This document shows, one piece after another, positions 25,877 to 34,456 of a stretch of 64,000 nt of DNA; position 1 is the stretch's first letter, and the number at the start of each line of letters is the position of its first letter. The position numbers and the translations under genes are program-made. This stretch comes from Pirellulales bacterium (GTDB lineage Bacteria > Planctomycetota > Planctomycetia > Pirellulales > PALSA-1355). The notes under the pieces were generated by a model. The model worked only from the letters and a program-made list of their open reading frames with translations, did no database searches and was not told the origin of the DNA. The stretch covers positions 306,481 to 370,480 of the forward strand of contig JALHMI010000001.1 in NCBI GenBank assembly GCA_022844125.1. The letters run 5' to 3'.

Positions 25877-27046
25877 ATGGTCAACCCGACGGCAATTCAC
25901 GATCCGCCCCCACACCCGGCAGTGGGCGTTAAGGTTCGAGCGGCAACCTGGTGGCGAGCCGGGCGTGCTACCGTGGCCGCGGCCGAGCGCACGTTCGGAG
26001 CCTTGACGCTCATGGTCGGCCTGGCCGTGCTGGCGACGGTTCCGTTGCTGCAGTTGCTCAGCCTGGGCTACCTGCTCGAGGCCAGCGGCAGGGTCGCGCG
26101 GACCGGCGAGTTGCGGAGCGGCTTCGTGGGCCTGGCAAAAGCTGCCACGCTGGGGCGCTTCGCCGTGGCGGCCGTCTTGTTACTGGTGCCTTTGTGGCTG
26201 GCCGCTTCGCTGCGAGACTCGGCGGTGCTGATCGATCGGGAGAGCTCTATCGCCCGAAACTGGCGCGTTGCCGTGCCGCTGCTGGCGCTGGCGATTGGAC
26301 TACAGTATCTATCGGGCTGCCTCCGCGGCGGGCGGCTGCGCGATCTGCTGATCCCGCGACCGGTGAAAAGCGTTCGCCTGGCGTTCGATCCAGCGGCGTG
26401 GGGAGTCATGCGCGATCGGCTGTGGGATTATGCCATCGGCTTGCGCTTGCCGCACTATGCTTCGCTGGGACTGCGCGGGTTTCTGGGGGCGTTCGCGTGG
26501 CTCATCGTTCCGGTGACGCTGCTGGCCAGCGCCTCGCGATTGCCACCGCCGGCCGGTGGGCTGGCTGCCCTGGTGGGCGGCGTGCTGCTGGCGATCGTGC
26601 TCGTGCATTTGCCGTTTCTGCAAGTTAACCTGGCAGCCGAGAATCGGTTCGCCGCGATGTTCGATCTTCTGCAGGTGCGGCGGCAGTTTGCCCGGGCGCC
26701 GATCGCGCACTGGATTGCGCTGGTGTTCACACTGGCGCTGGCGATTCCGCTGTATCTGCTCAAGGTCGAACTCATTCCGCGCGAGGCGGCCTGGCTGCCG
26801 AGCTTGCTGTTCGTGGCTTCGATTTTTCCGGCGCGGCTCTTGGCGGGCTGGGCGGTAGGTCGGGCCGCGAATCGGTATCGCCGCCGGCATTGGGTGTTTC
26901 GCTGGCTGAGTCGGCTGGCGATGCTGCCGGTCGTGGCGATCTATGTGGTGATCGTGTATTTCACGCAGTACCTCTCGTGGTACGGCGTGTGGAGCTTGTA
27001 CGAGCAGCACGCGTTTCTGGTGCCAGCGCCGTTTCTCGGGTACTAA
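25877..27046 (+). CDS. Polytopic membrane protein (DUF4013-like), unknown function
   Basis: A 389-residue protein with about seven to eight hydrophobic helices (LTLMVGLAVLATVPLLQLLS, RFAVAAVLLLVPLWLAASL, VAVPLLALAIGLQYLSG, FLGAFAWLIVPVTLLASAS and others to VAIYVVIVYFTQYLSWYG). The YLLEASGRVARTGELRSGF segment after helix 1 recalls DUF4013-type membrane proteins, which have a similar GYL-G motif; this is a weak match. ATG 25877 is preferred over 25796. Monocistronic, convergent with def (13 bases apart). No substrate can be named. Confidence 0.7.
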   Translation: MVNPTAIHDPPPHPAVGVKVRAATWWRAGRATVAAAERTFGALTLMVGLAVLATVPLLQLLSLGYLLEASGRVARTGELRSGFVGLAKAATLGRFAVAAVLLLVPLWLAASLRDSAVLIDRESSIARNWRVAVPLLALAIGLQYLSGCLRGGRLRDLLIPRPVKSVRLAFDPAAWGVMRDRLWDYAIGLRLPHYASLGLRGFLGAFAWLIVPVTLLASASRLPPPAGGLAALVGGVLLAIVLVHLPFLQVNLAAENRFAAMFDLLQVRRQFARAPIAHWIALVFTLALAIPLYLLKVELIPREAAWLPSLLFVASIFPARLLAGWAVGRAANRYRRRHWVFRWLSRLAMLPVVAIYVVIVYFTQYLSWYGVWSLYEQHAFLVPAPFLGY

Positions 27047-27058
27047 CGGATCGCGATT

Positions 27059-27640
27059 CTAAGCCCGAAGCTGCTCCAGCTCGCTGAGGCGCTGGGCAAT
27101 GGCCGAGTCGTCGGGGATCTCGCCGCGCTCGCGTTGGCTGACAAACTGGTCTTCAAAGTCGAGCAGCGCCTCGCGGACGTCCATCTCGGTGGTGGGGCTT
27201 AAGCGATCGATGAACAGCACGCCGTCCAGGTGATCGATCTCGTGCTGCACGGCCCGGGCGAACAGTCCATCCAGCTCCAGGTTCAGTTCCTCGCCGGACA
27301 TGTTGTAGGCGTTGAGCGTCACGCGTTCGGGCCGCTTCACGTTGGCGTACAGGCCCGGAATGCTGAGGCAGCCTTCTTCGCCTTCGGCCATGCCCTTGCG
27401 CGAGGTGATGACCGGATTGAGAAACACGTGCTCTTGCTCGGGCTGGTCGGGATCGCTTTCCAGATTGATGACGAACAGCCGGTAGGGGAGATCGACCTGG
27501 TTGGCGGCCAGGCCGATGCCGCGGGCCTCGTACATCAGGTCGAACATCTCGCGCACGTAGCCGTGCAGTTCCTTGTCCACCCGCTTGAGCGGCTTGGAGA
27601 TGTGGCGGAGCGTGGGATGGGGGTAGTGGACGATTTTCAC
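27059..27640 (-). CDS. def: Peptide deformylase
   Basis: A 193-residue peptide deformylase, removing the formyl group from the N-terminal Met of new proteins. All three motifs are present: GIGLAANQV, EGCLS (metal Cys) and QHEIDHLDG (metal His and catalytic Glu). The start is GTG at 27640, giving MKIVHYPHPTLRHISKP, which fits the family N-terminus. There is a C-terminal extension of about 20 residues. No clear ribosome binding site. No fmt gene adjoins, unlike in many bacteria. Confidence 0.96.
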   Translation of the reverse strand: MKIVHYPHPTLRHISKPLKRVDKELHGYVREMFDLMYEARGIGLAANQVDLPYRLFVINLESDPDQPEQEHVFLNPVITSRKGMAEGEEGCLSIPGLYANVKRPERVTLNAYNMSGEELNLELDGLFARAVQHEIDHLDGVLFIDRLSPTTEMDVREALLDFEDQFVSQRERGEIPDDSAIAQRLSELEQLRA

Positions 27641-27770
27641 GAGGGAGTCGCGCGGCAGCTGAGATCAGGAATCGGCTCGCTGGTCGTGGCGAGCACCTGT
27701 GTAATCCTAGCAAATACGCGCTGCGAGGCGAGGGGGTGATGCTTGTGGCCGCGACGGGGCTCACGGCTAT

Positions 27771-28331
27771 CTATCGCGGGTCGTTCGTGCGATTCAAGTA
27801 CCGCATTTGATCCGCTCGCGAGGCCGTCTTCCAGGCGTACTCCGCTTTGAGCAGTTCGCGGCGGGCCTCTTTGAGGGCCTCCTGATAGCGTTTCGACTCC
27901 TGGCGAATTTGCGGCAGGTCCGCGTCGCTTGCCTCGCGGGTCAGCACGACCAGGCTCGACAATCCACGCTCGAGCGCCGACACCTCGCCACGCCGCGTCA
28001 GATACTCGCGCGTCGCCGGGTTGCCGCGCACGTTGCTGGTCGTCGTCATGTAGTGAATCTGCGCGGCGGTCAGTTTTCGCTGCGCGTGAAGCAACTCGGC
28101 GATGCTTCCCTTGCCGCTGGCATAAGCCTCTTCAGCGTGTTGCACCTCCGCGGCAGCCTCCAGACACTGGTTGAAGTCCTTGCGGCTGCGGTCGATGGAC
28201 TGCTCGGTCAGCAGACCGGTACGAAAGCTCGGCGGTGGCTCGGTGGGCGGCTTGGCCGGTTCGTCGCCGCGAACATATGCGATTCCGACTGCACACAGAA
28301 TCGCTGCAAATGACACACGGTTGCGTTTCAT
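27771..28331 (-). CDS. Exported coiled-coil protein with TolC-like helix
   Basis: A 186-residue protein with a signal peptide (RVSFAAILCAVGIAYVRG). The rest is mostly alpha helical. The segment AEEAYASGKGSIAELLHAQR and following KLTAAQIHY resembles the periplasmic helical hairpin of TolC-type outer membrane efflux proteins (YxAGKxSLLDVLDAQR), but the barrel and second repeat are absent. So it is either a single-repeat relative or a chance likeness. ATG 28331 is preferred because AGGAG lies eight bases upstream and the signal peptide follows; the frame is open to 28400. Alone between def and lpxI. Confidence 0.65.
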   Translation of the reverse strand: MKRNRVSFAAILCAVGIAYVRGDEPAKPPTEPPPSFRTGLLTEQSIDRSRKDFNQCLEAAAEVQHAEEAYASGKGSIAELLHAQRKLTAAQIHYMTTTSNVRGNPATREYLTRRGEVSALERGLSSLVVLTREASDADLPQIRQESKRYQEALKEARRELLKAEYAWKTASRADQMRYLNRTNDPR

Positions 28332-28483
28332 CTCGAATTCTCCTGCGATCAAACCCCTCGAGGCGGAAGGAAGAGAAGATGGTTCCCCTGATCTGCGCAC
28401 GGCTACGTCAATGATCCGTCGCAGGGCTCCCTCGCTCGCGCTTCGGGCTACTAGTCAAGTCCCTCGGCAATCACCAGGCAACG

Positions 28484-29380
28484 CTATCCCGCCAGTTTTC
28501 GATCCGCCCCGGCCGCCTGGCCGTTGGCATCGAGCGAGACGACGACCAGCTTCTGGCGATTGGCGAACTCGACGACTTGGGGCTCGTCGATGATGATCGT
28601 GCGGCCGGCTTCGATCGCCAGCACCGAGCCGCCCGCCTGAACAATGTTCTCCAGCGTACCCATCCCGATCGTGGGAACGTCGAACCGCATGTCCTGCTGC
28701 GGCTTGGCGACTTTCACGACCGTGAATCCGCCGGCCTGGCAGAGTGTGCCCGCGCGGCGGATGCACTCGTCGGTCCCTTCGATGGCTTCGATCGCCAGCG
28801 GAGAGCGGTTCTTCACGACCACGCACTGGCCAATGTCGAGCCGGCCCATTTCGCGGGCCAGATGCCAGCCGAACTCGATGTCTTGTTGCTGGGCCGCGGT
28901 CGGGCGGCGCGTCGTCAGGCAGGCGAGTTTCACAAGCAGCTCCGGTACAAAGTCGGTCGCCGGCCGCATCGCGATGCCGTGGCGACCAAAGCTCGCGACG
29001 ATCGTGCCCAGCAGGCTGTCGTCCTGCGTGGTTTTTTTGCGGGTGATGAAATGCGGGTAGTACGTCATCACGCCGCGCCAGTCGGGCAGATGGTGCAGCC
29101 AGGCCCATTTCTGAAACAGCCGCACCTTGTGAACTTTGCCGGCCATCGTGGCTTCGGTCACGCCATGACGATGAAAGAACCGCACGACCTTGCCGATCTG
29201 CCCCAGGCCGATCCAATCGAATTCGGTCGACATCTCGGCGAGCACGGGATCGGCATGATCGCGAATCCCCAGCGTATAGACCTGGACTCCCTGGGCGCGA
29301 AGCGCTTCGGCCACCACGAGCGGGTAGCGTCCCCAACCGGCGATGATGCCAACTTTCTGCGGTAGCGCGACCATCGACAT
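28484..29380 (-). CDS. lpxI: UDP-2,3-diacylglucosamine pyrophosphatase LpxI
   Basis: A 298-residue LpxI (DUF1009) protein, the non-LpxH enzyme that hydrolyses UDP-2,3-diacylglucosamine to lipid X and UMP, the fourth step in lipid A synthesis. Evidence: N-terminal GIIAGWGRYP, TMAGKVHK, DDSLLGTIV and the C-terminal block VKVAKPQQDMRFDVPTIGMG, followed by VLAIEAGRTIIID. It begins 22 bases after lpxD stops. ATG 29380 is used; ATG 29374 and an overlapping ATG 29413 are alternatives. The lpxD-lpxI order supports a lipid A-making outer membrane. Confidence 0.93.
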   Translation of the reverse strand: MSMVALPQKVGIIAGWGRYPLVVAEALRAQGVQVYTLGIRDHADPVLAEMSTEFDWIGLGQIGKVVRFFHRHGVTEATMAGKVHKVRLFQKWAWLHHLPDWRGVMTYYPHFITRKKTTQDDSLLGTIVASFGRHGIAMRPATDFVPELLVKLACLTTRRPTAAQQQDIEFGWHLAREMGRLDIGQCVVVKNRSPLAIEAIEGTDECIRRAGTLCQAGGFTVVKVAKPQQDMRFDVPTIGMGTLENIVQAGGSVLAIEAGRTIIIDEPQVVEFANRQKLVVVSLDANGQAAGADRKLAG

Positions 29381-29402
29381 CGGCTTACAATCCTCGCATT
29401 TG

Positions 29403-30479
29403 TCAGGCCGCATCTTTGGTCGGAGCGTCGTGTTCTTCCGCGGACCCCTCGGCGCCGACGAGTTCGTCGACGACCCGTTGCAGGCGCTTCAGTTGCCGCC
29501 GCATCTCCGGCAGCTTGCTCATCGCGGCGAATTGAATCTTCTGTTCGCGCTCGCGGATGGCGGGCGTGCCTAGCATGTGAGCGCCGGCTGGAACGTCAGA
29601 GCTAACGCCGGCCTTGGCCGACAGGATGGCCCGTTCGCCGATGTGCACGTGGTCGCGGACGCCGACCTGGCCCGCCATGACGACGTAGTCGCCCGTCGTC
29701 GTGCTGCCGGCGACGCCGACTTGCGAGCAAATGATGTTGTGGCGGCCGATGCGGCAGTTGTGGGCGATCATCACCAGGTTGTCGAGCTTCGTGCCATCGC
29801 CAATGATGGTGGGACCATAAGTGCCGCGGTCGACGGTGCTGCACGCGCCGATCTCGCAGTCGCGGCCGATCTCGACCCAGCCGAGTTGCGCCGCGGGACG
29901 ATTCACGCCTTCCTGCATCCGGTAACCGAAGCCGTGCGCGCCGATGACAACGTTTGCGTGAATCGCGCTGTTGTCGCCAACGATGGTACGCTCGTAGAGC
30001 ACCGCGTTGGGATGAATCTTGACGTTCTGGCCGAGCTTGCAGCCGGCCATGACCCGCGCGCCGGGATAAACGGTCGAGCCCGCGCCAATCGTGACATCCG
30101 CGCCGATGGTGGCGCCGCCATGCACGTCGACGTCTTCGGCGATCCGAGCACTGGGGCTGACGATCGCCTGCGGCGAAATGCCAATCCGTTGTTCTGGACG
30201 CGGCGGGCGGAAATGTAGCACCAGCGTGGTGAACGCTTGATGGACGTCGGCCGCGACGATGGCCGCCATCTTGAGTGACTCCAGCGGAAAGCCCTGCGGT
30301 ACGACCGCGGCCCGGGCGGGCGCGGCAGCCAGTGCGGCGGCCCTTTCGCTGCGATCGACGAATGTAATGTCGGTGGCCTGCGCATCCAGGAGCGTAGCGG
30401 CTCCGCTGATCTCCAGCGACCCATCGCCCACCAGTTCTCCGCCTGCCAGGTGTGCCAAAGCGGCAAGTGTCGTCGGCAT
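29403..30479 (-). CDS. lpxD: UDP-3-O-acylglucosamine N-acyltransferase LpxD
   Basis: LpxD, the third enzyme of lipid A synthesis, adding the second acyl chain from acyl-ACP to UDP-3-O-acylglucosamine. 358 residues. An N-terminal uridine-binding domain (LAHLAGGELVGDG, ATDITFVDRSE) is followed by a left-handed beta helix with hexapeptide repeats (IAEDVDVHGGATIGADVTIG and so on). The catalytic His lies in VMIAHNCRIG, and GAHGFGYR is also diagnostic. The C-terminal helix is LPEMRRQLKRLQRVVDELVG. First of the lpxD-lpxI pair. Confidence 0.95.
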   Translation of the reverse strand: MPTTLAALAHLAGGELVGDGSLEISGAATLLDAQATDITFVDRSERAAALAAAPARAAVVPQGFPLESLKMAAIVAADVHQAFTTLVLHFRPPRPEQRIGISPQAIVSPSARIAEDVDVHGGATIGADVTIGAGSTVYPGARVMAGCKLGQNVKIHPNAVLYERTIVGDNSAIHANVVIGAHGFGYRMQEGVNRPAAQLGWVEIGRDCEIGACSTVDRGTYGPTIIGDGTKLDNLVMIAHNCRIGRHNIICSQVGVAGSTTTGDYVVMAGQVGVRDHVHIGERAILSAKAGVSSDVPAGAHMLGTPAIREREQKIQFAAMSKLPEMRRQLKRLQRVVDELVGAEGSAEEHDAPTKDAA

Positions 30480-31261
30480 GAGATCGGAATCCTTTCCGCG
30501 TCTTTCGCTCTGCCGTGAAGAGCGGCCAGTCTATTGAGAAGGGCCGGCAGTGTAACGCTAGATTCCGGAGAGCGACAAGGCCGGTTGTCGCGCGGCATGC
30601 TGGCCGAGCGAGGGAAGCTGAGAAAACCAGGAGGAGTCGCCGCCACCGCCAGCCGGTGTAAACTGCTAGCGTCGGCAACAGGCGGTGCTGCCACGGCAAA
30701 AGCTTCGAATTGGTTGCACTACCAGGCAGATCCCAGAAGCGCCAATTATGGCCCCGGATACGTGCCTGATCGCCGACACGGTGTTCCCGTGGCAGCCCTC
30801 GGCTTTGCTGGGTGCCGTAGCTTTCGGGTGCATCGCAAAACGAGTTCGGCGCCGAGCGGCGCACGAAAAAAACCAACCGGCAAAGCCGAGGGCTAAGGGC
30901 CCAAGCCGTGCCTGTACGTCGCGACGACACAACGCCGCTGACGTCGATCAGGTGCATCTGCGGCGGGCGGGTCCGACCGGCGAGTCGATGCACACCAGCC
31001 TGCCGCTAGAAGTCGACTTCCGAGCACCAGCCGATCCGTGGAATCGAACTGCAGCTTGTCTTAGTAGCCGAACCAGTGATGTTTGGGACCGCGCGCGACT
31101 GCGCGCACCGGCGGCATCGAATCGGCCGCGCAGGCTAAGCGCGGGGATCGCGTCACTATGGCTCCGATGGCCGCAGTTCCACACGATTGGACGAATGCGC
31201 GTCTCGAAAACCGCGGGGTGCGATTCACCAGAAAAGACTCCCGTCCCCTTTTACCGGCCCT
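30480..31261. other. Gene-free interval of about 780 bases
   Basis: No frame here looks like a protein. The short frames on both strands are Arg/Ser-rich and lack motifs. The interval holds the inverted repeat at 30794-30894 and a small hairpin CGACAA-GGCCGG-TTGTCG near 30572-30589. Otherwise nothing was recognised. It separates lpxD from the fatty-acid gene block. Confidence 0.6.
30794..30894. repeat. 18-bp inverted repeat around a 65-base core
   Basis: AGCCCTCGGCTTTGCTGG (30794-30811) is repeated in inverted form at 30877-30894 with one mismatch. The core between them contains TTCGGCGCCGAGCGGCG, itself palindromic, and a run of seven A. The layout resembles a small non-autonomous element or a large stem-loop. 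No coding content. Confidence 0.65.
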
Positions 31262-32095
31262 TCACCGGCCTGTGAAGTTAGGGGCTCGCTTGGCGAGGAA
31301 ATGGGCGACGCCTTCTTTGAAGTCTTCACACTGCAGGCTCGCGACCATCTCTTCATTGGCCACGTCGACCGCTTCGGCCAGGCTGCTGAACAGGGCGTTA
31401 TAGACCTGCCGCTTCATGACCTTGAGCGAGCGCGGCGAACAGGCGCTGGCCAGCTCGACGGCATAGGCGCGCACCTGGGCTTCGAACTGCTCCAGCGGAA
31501 CCACGCGATTCACGAGGCCCATCTTTTCGGCTTCGGCCGCTTCGACGAGCCGGGCGGAGTACAGCAGATCGAGCGCGTTGGCCACGCCCACCAGCCGGGG
31601 CAGCATCCAGCTCATGCCGTACTCGGCGATCAGGCCGCGGCGCGCGAACGCCGTGCTGAACTTGGCCTTGTCGCTAGCGAAGCGGATGTCGCAATACAGC
31701 GCGATCACCATCCCCAGGCCCGCGGCGGCGCCGTTGATCGCCCCGATCACCGGCTTGTCGAGCGCCATGAAGTAGGTGTACGTCTTCTGGAAATCGGGCC
31801 GGGCGCCTTCGATCTGCGGTCCCTTGAACTTCTCGCGGAGCCGCTTGAGCGCCGTCTGGGGATCATCGGTCTTCGACATCGAGTCGAGGCTGCTCAGGTC
31901 GGCGCCCGCGCAGAAGCCGCGGCCCGCGCCTGTGAGCACAATCACGCGCACGCCCTCGTCCTTGTTTGACTTGAGCATTGCGTCGAGGACCTCGGCCTCC
32001 ATGGTTGGCGTCCAGGCGTTGAGCTTGTCGGGCCGGTTGAGCGTGATCGTGGCCACGCGATCAGAAACGTCGTAGATGATTTCGGTGTAAGCCAT
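31262..32095 (-). CDS. Enoyl-CoA hydratase/isomerase family protein
   Basis: A 277-residue crotonase-fold protein. It shows ITLNRPDKLNAWT, the oxyanion-hole block GRGFCAGADLSSLD, and INGAAAGLGMVIALYCDIRFAS. The Glu corresponding to crotonase Glu144 is not evident (the QPEI-like site reads FSTAF), and the Glu164 site may be Asp in ANALDLLYS. So it may be an isomerase or have another acyl-CoA substrate rather than be a standard hydratase. ATG 32095 begins the family consensus. It is followed on the same strand, further upstream, by the acyl-CoA ligase at 32424, with a 328-base repeat-filled gap between. Confidence 0.85.
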   Translation of the reverse strand: MAYTEIIYDVSDRVATITLNRPDKLNAWTPTMEAEVLDAMLKSNKDEGVRVIVLTGAGRGFCAGADLSSLDSMSKTDDPQTALKRLREKFKGPQIEGARPDFQKTYTYFMALDKPVIGAINGAAAGLGMVIALYCDIRFASDKAKFSTAFARRGLIAEYGMSWMLPRLVGVANALDLLYSARLVEAAEAEKMGLVNRVVPLEQFEAQVRAYAVELASACSPRSLKVMKRQVYNALFSSLAEAVDVANEEMVASLQCEDFKEGVAHFLAKRAPNFTGR

Positions 32096-32129
32096 GGTTG
32101 AGTCCGTTTTGAATGGATTGGTTATTGAC

Positions 32130-32408
32130 TAACCGCAGAGCACGCGGAGGGAAGGCAGAGGATGATCAGGATAAGAGAACCACAGGTGGACACAGATAAC
32201 AACACGGGGAATTGTTCATTCGTTCCGCCATTTGTGTCTATCTGTGTCCATCTGGTTCTCCTACTCGTTACTTCCGTCTCCCTCTTTGCCTCGGTGTTCT
32301 CTGTGGCAAAGTGCATCTGCTGCAGCGCGCCGTCGGCGATACCTCCGGGCTAAACTCAACACTTCTCTGCCTTCCCTCTGCGTACCTCCGCGTCCTCTGC
32401 GGTTAATC
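32130..32408. repeat. Nested inverted repeats, CCGCAGAG and GGACACAGAT classes
   Basis: The outer arms are TAACCGCAGAGCACGCGG (from 32130) and, inverted, CCGCGTCCTCTGCGGTTA (ending about 32406). The inner arms are GAGAACCACAGGTGGACAC (from 32175) and, inverted, GTGTCCATCTGGTTCTC (to 32260). Further pieces such as TCTCTGTGGCAAAGTG are of the same class. This fills the 328 bases between the hydratase start and the ligase stop; no gene is seen. These are dispersed intergenic words seen in many planctomycete genomes. Confidence 0.7.
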
Positions 32409-32423
32409 TTTCCGTTTCAATTT

Positions 32424-33992
32424 TCAAGAGTGCGCCGTGGCCGTGCGAGCCCGCTCGTGTTCGGCGATGAGCTCGCGCTTGAGGATCTTCTGCGAAGGTC
32501 CCTTGGGGAGCGGGGTGTCGCGAATTTCGATGATTCGCGGATACTTGAAGGCCGCGATCCGGTCCTTGCAATAGGCCTGCAGCTCGGCTTCGCTGGCCTG
32601 CGAGTTCGGCTTCAGGTACACGACAGCCTTCACCTCTTCGCCGAGCTCCTCGTGCTTCACGCCGACCACGGCCGCTTCGGCCACGGCCGGATGCTCGTAA
32701 AGCAACTCTTCGATCTCGCGCGGATAGATGTTGTAGCCGCCGCGGAGGATCATGTCCTTCTTGCGGCTGACGATGTACAGATAGCCGTCTTCGTCCAGGT
32801 GGCCGATGTCGCCCGAGTTGAACCAGCCGTTCTGCAGCACCTGGGCGGTCGCTTCCGGCTGTTTGTAGTAGCCCTTCATGACGTTGACGCCGCGGATCAG
32901 CACGTCGCCATTTTGGCCCGGGGGCAACGTGTTACCGTTGTCGTCGACGATCTTGATCTGGCAGCCCCAGATCGGCTGGCCGCAGGATCCGGTGCGCGGC
33001 AAGACGGGGTCCTGGCTCCAGGTGGCCGTGGGCGAGGTTTCGGTCAGGCCATAGCCTTCGCGAATATGGAAGCTATAGTCCTCGCGCCAGTTCTCGAGCG
33101 TCTCGATGGCGATTGGCGCGCCGCCGCTGTTGCAGACGCGCAGCGAGCTAAGGTCGTACTTCCCACGCTCCGGGTGCATGAGCATCGCCTGGTACATCGT
33201 CGGCACCGCGGCAAAGTGCGTCACATTGTCGCGCTGGATGATCTCCATCGCCCGGGCCGGATCGAAGCGCGGCATCAGCGTGAGCGTGCTGGCCATGGCG
33301 AGCACGGTGTTCATCACGCAGGACTGGCCGTAAGAGTGGAATAGTGGGAGCACGGCCATCCGCACATCACTCTCGCGGGGCGTTTCGGTGCTCAGCATCG
33401 GCAGCACGCGGGCCTGGTAAAACAGGTTGAAGTGCGAGAGCTCGGCGCCCTTGGGCTTGCCGGTCGTGCCGCTGGTGTAGCCGATGGCGGCGGTGTCGTT
33501 TGGATCGGTCGCGGCGATTTCGAATTCCGCCTCGCCGGCCGCAATCAGGTCCTGCAAGCGATGCACGCCCGGCTCATCGATCTTCGGCGCGGCATTCGGC
33601 CAGTCGACCAGGACCAGGTGCCGGCAAGTCTCGACATTGCGGAATGCCTCGAGTGCTTCGGTGAGGTACTCGCTGCAGGCGATGATTCCGATTGCTTCGC
33701 TGTCTTCGAGCAGGAACTCGATCTCGCGATCCTTGTAGAGGACGTTGATCGGCACGACGACGCCGCCCGGCTTGAGGATGCCGAAATACGCGACTACGAA
33801 CTCGGGGATGTTGGGCAGCATGATCAGCATCTTCTGCCCCGGATGCAGCCCCAGCTTCACGAGCGAACTGGCCAGCCGATTGGTCTGCTCTTCGAGCTGC
33901 CCGTAAGTGAGCTGCTGGTCGTCGCAGATAACGGCGGTGCGGTCGGGAAAGCGGCGCGCGTTCTCCGAAAGAACGATAGCCAGATTCAGCAT
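32424..33992 (-). CDS. Long-chain acyl-CoA synthetase (AMP-forming)
   Basis: A 522-residue ANL-superfamily ligase that activates fatty acids with ATP and CoA. AMP-binding motif GYTSGTTGKPKGAELSH, then REGYGLTETSPTATW, FNSGDIGHLDEDGYLYIV, and the C-terminal hinge and catalytic Lys region DMILRGGYNIYPREIEE...LPKGPSQKILKREL. ATG 33992 is chosen because GAGGAGCTCGAGTC precedes it and the N-terminus fits; the frame is open to 34082. Divergent from the thiolase, consistent with fatty-acid use. Exact chain length cannot be read. Confidence 0.92.
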   Translation of the reverse strand: MLNLAIVLSENARRFPDRTAVICDDQQLTYGQLEEQTNRLASSLVKLGLHPGQKMLIMLPNIPEFVVAYFGILKPGGVVVPINVLYKDREIEFLLEDSEAIGIIACSEYLTEALEAFRNVETCRHLVLVDWPNAAPKIDEPGVHRLQDLIAAGEAEFEIAATDPNDTAAIGYTSGTTGKPKGAELSHFNLFYQARVLPMLSTETPRESDVRMAVLPLFHSYGQSCVMNTVLAMASTLTLMPRFDPARAMEIIQRDNVTHFAAVPTMYQAMLMHPERGKYDLSSLRVCNSGGAPIAIETLENWREDYSFHIREGYGLTETSPTATWSQDPVLPRTGSCGQPIWGCQIKIVDDNGNTLPPGQNGDVLIRGVNVMKGYYKQPEATAQVLQNGWFNSGDIGHLDEDGYLYIVSRKKDMILRGGYNIYPREIEELLYEHPAVAEAAVVGVKHEELGEEVKAVVYLKPNSQASEAELQAYCKDRIAAFKYPRIIEIRDTPLPKGPSQKILKRELIAEHERARTATAHS

Positions 33993-34139
33993 GACTCGAG
34001 CTCCTCGTGATTGCCTGGGCCGGTGGAAGCGCGGCTCGCGATGGAAGTGAATGCCCGTGCGAAGCGGCGCAAGGGATAGCATAAGCGGTCGGCGAGCGGC
34101 GGGCGATATGGCGGAGGATGAGGGGTGTGCGCGTTCTTC

Positions 34140-34205
34140 AAGCCGGGGGAATACTTTCCCCTGGACCTGAACCGCTCAGTCCAGGGAAAAGCATTCCCCT
34201 GGCTT
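34140..34205. repeat. 27-bp inverted repeat with GGGGAATACTTTCCCC core
   Basis: AAGCCGGGGGAATACTTTCC (starting 34140, 27 bases) pairs with the inverted copy at 34179-34205 with three mismatches. The loop is about 12 bases. Half of the same unit recurs at 39011-39037. Each arm is itself nearly palindromic (GGGGAATACTTTCCCC). It sits in the divergent region between the ligase and thiolase genes. Confidence 0.75.
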
Positions 34206-34216
34206 TAGGCCCCATC

Positions 34217-34263
34217 TTCCCAAAGCCGGGCGGATCGTGTACATTCTACCGAACGGACGGTAG
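34217..34263 (+). promoter_or_regulatory. Candidate promoter with TetR-type operator before thiolase
   Basis: TTCCCA (34217-34222), 17 bases, then TACATT (34240-34245) is a weak -35/-10 pair reading toward the thiolase. Directly after the -10 lies CTACCGAACGGACGGTAG (34246-34263), an imperfect palindrome with CTACCG/CGGTAG arms. It recalls ACCGNNCGGT-type operators of acyl-CoA-responsive TetR regulators. No regulator gene lies in the window. Inference only. Confidence 0.4.
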
Positions 34264-34456
34264 GTGCCGCGCCAGGGCACAATTCCGGCCGATTTCGGGC
34301 CTTTTCACAAAGGCTCAGAAGCGGCTCGCGGGGCTCGTTAGCGGGTTATCTGTTCCCATCCACGTTTCTTCCGCGTTGAGCGCGTCGCCGGCGACTTTGA
34401 ATGTCGAACCGGCTGGCGCCGCACCCGCGGATCAATTGTCAGCAGGAGATCGACCG

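Noticed and set aside
30685..31275. Frames in the gap after lpxD
   Set aside because: Arg/Ala-rich without motifs, on both strands, and over an inverted repeat.
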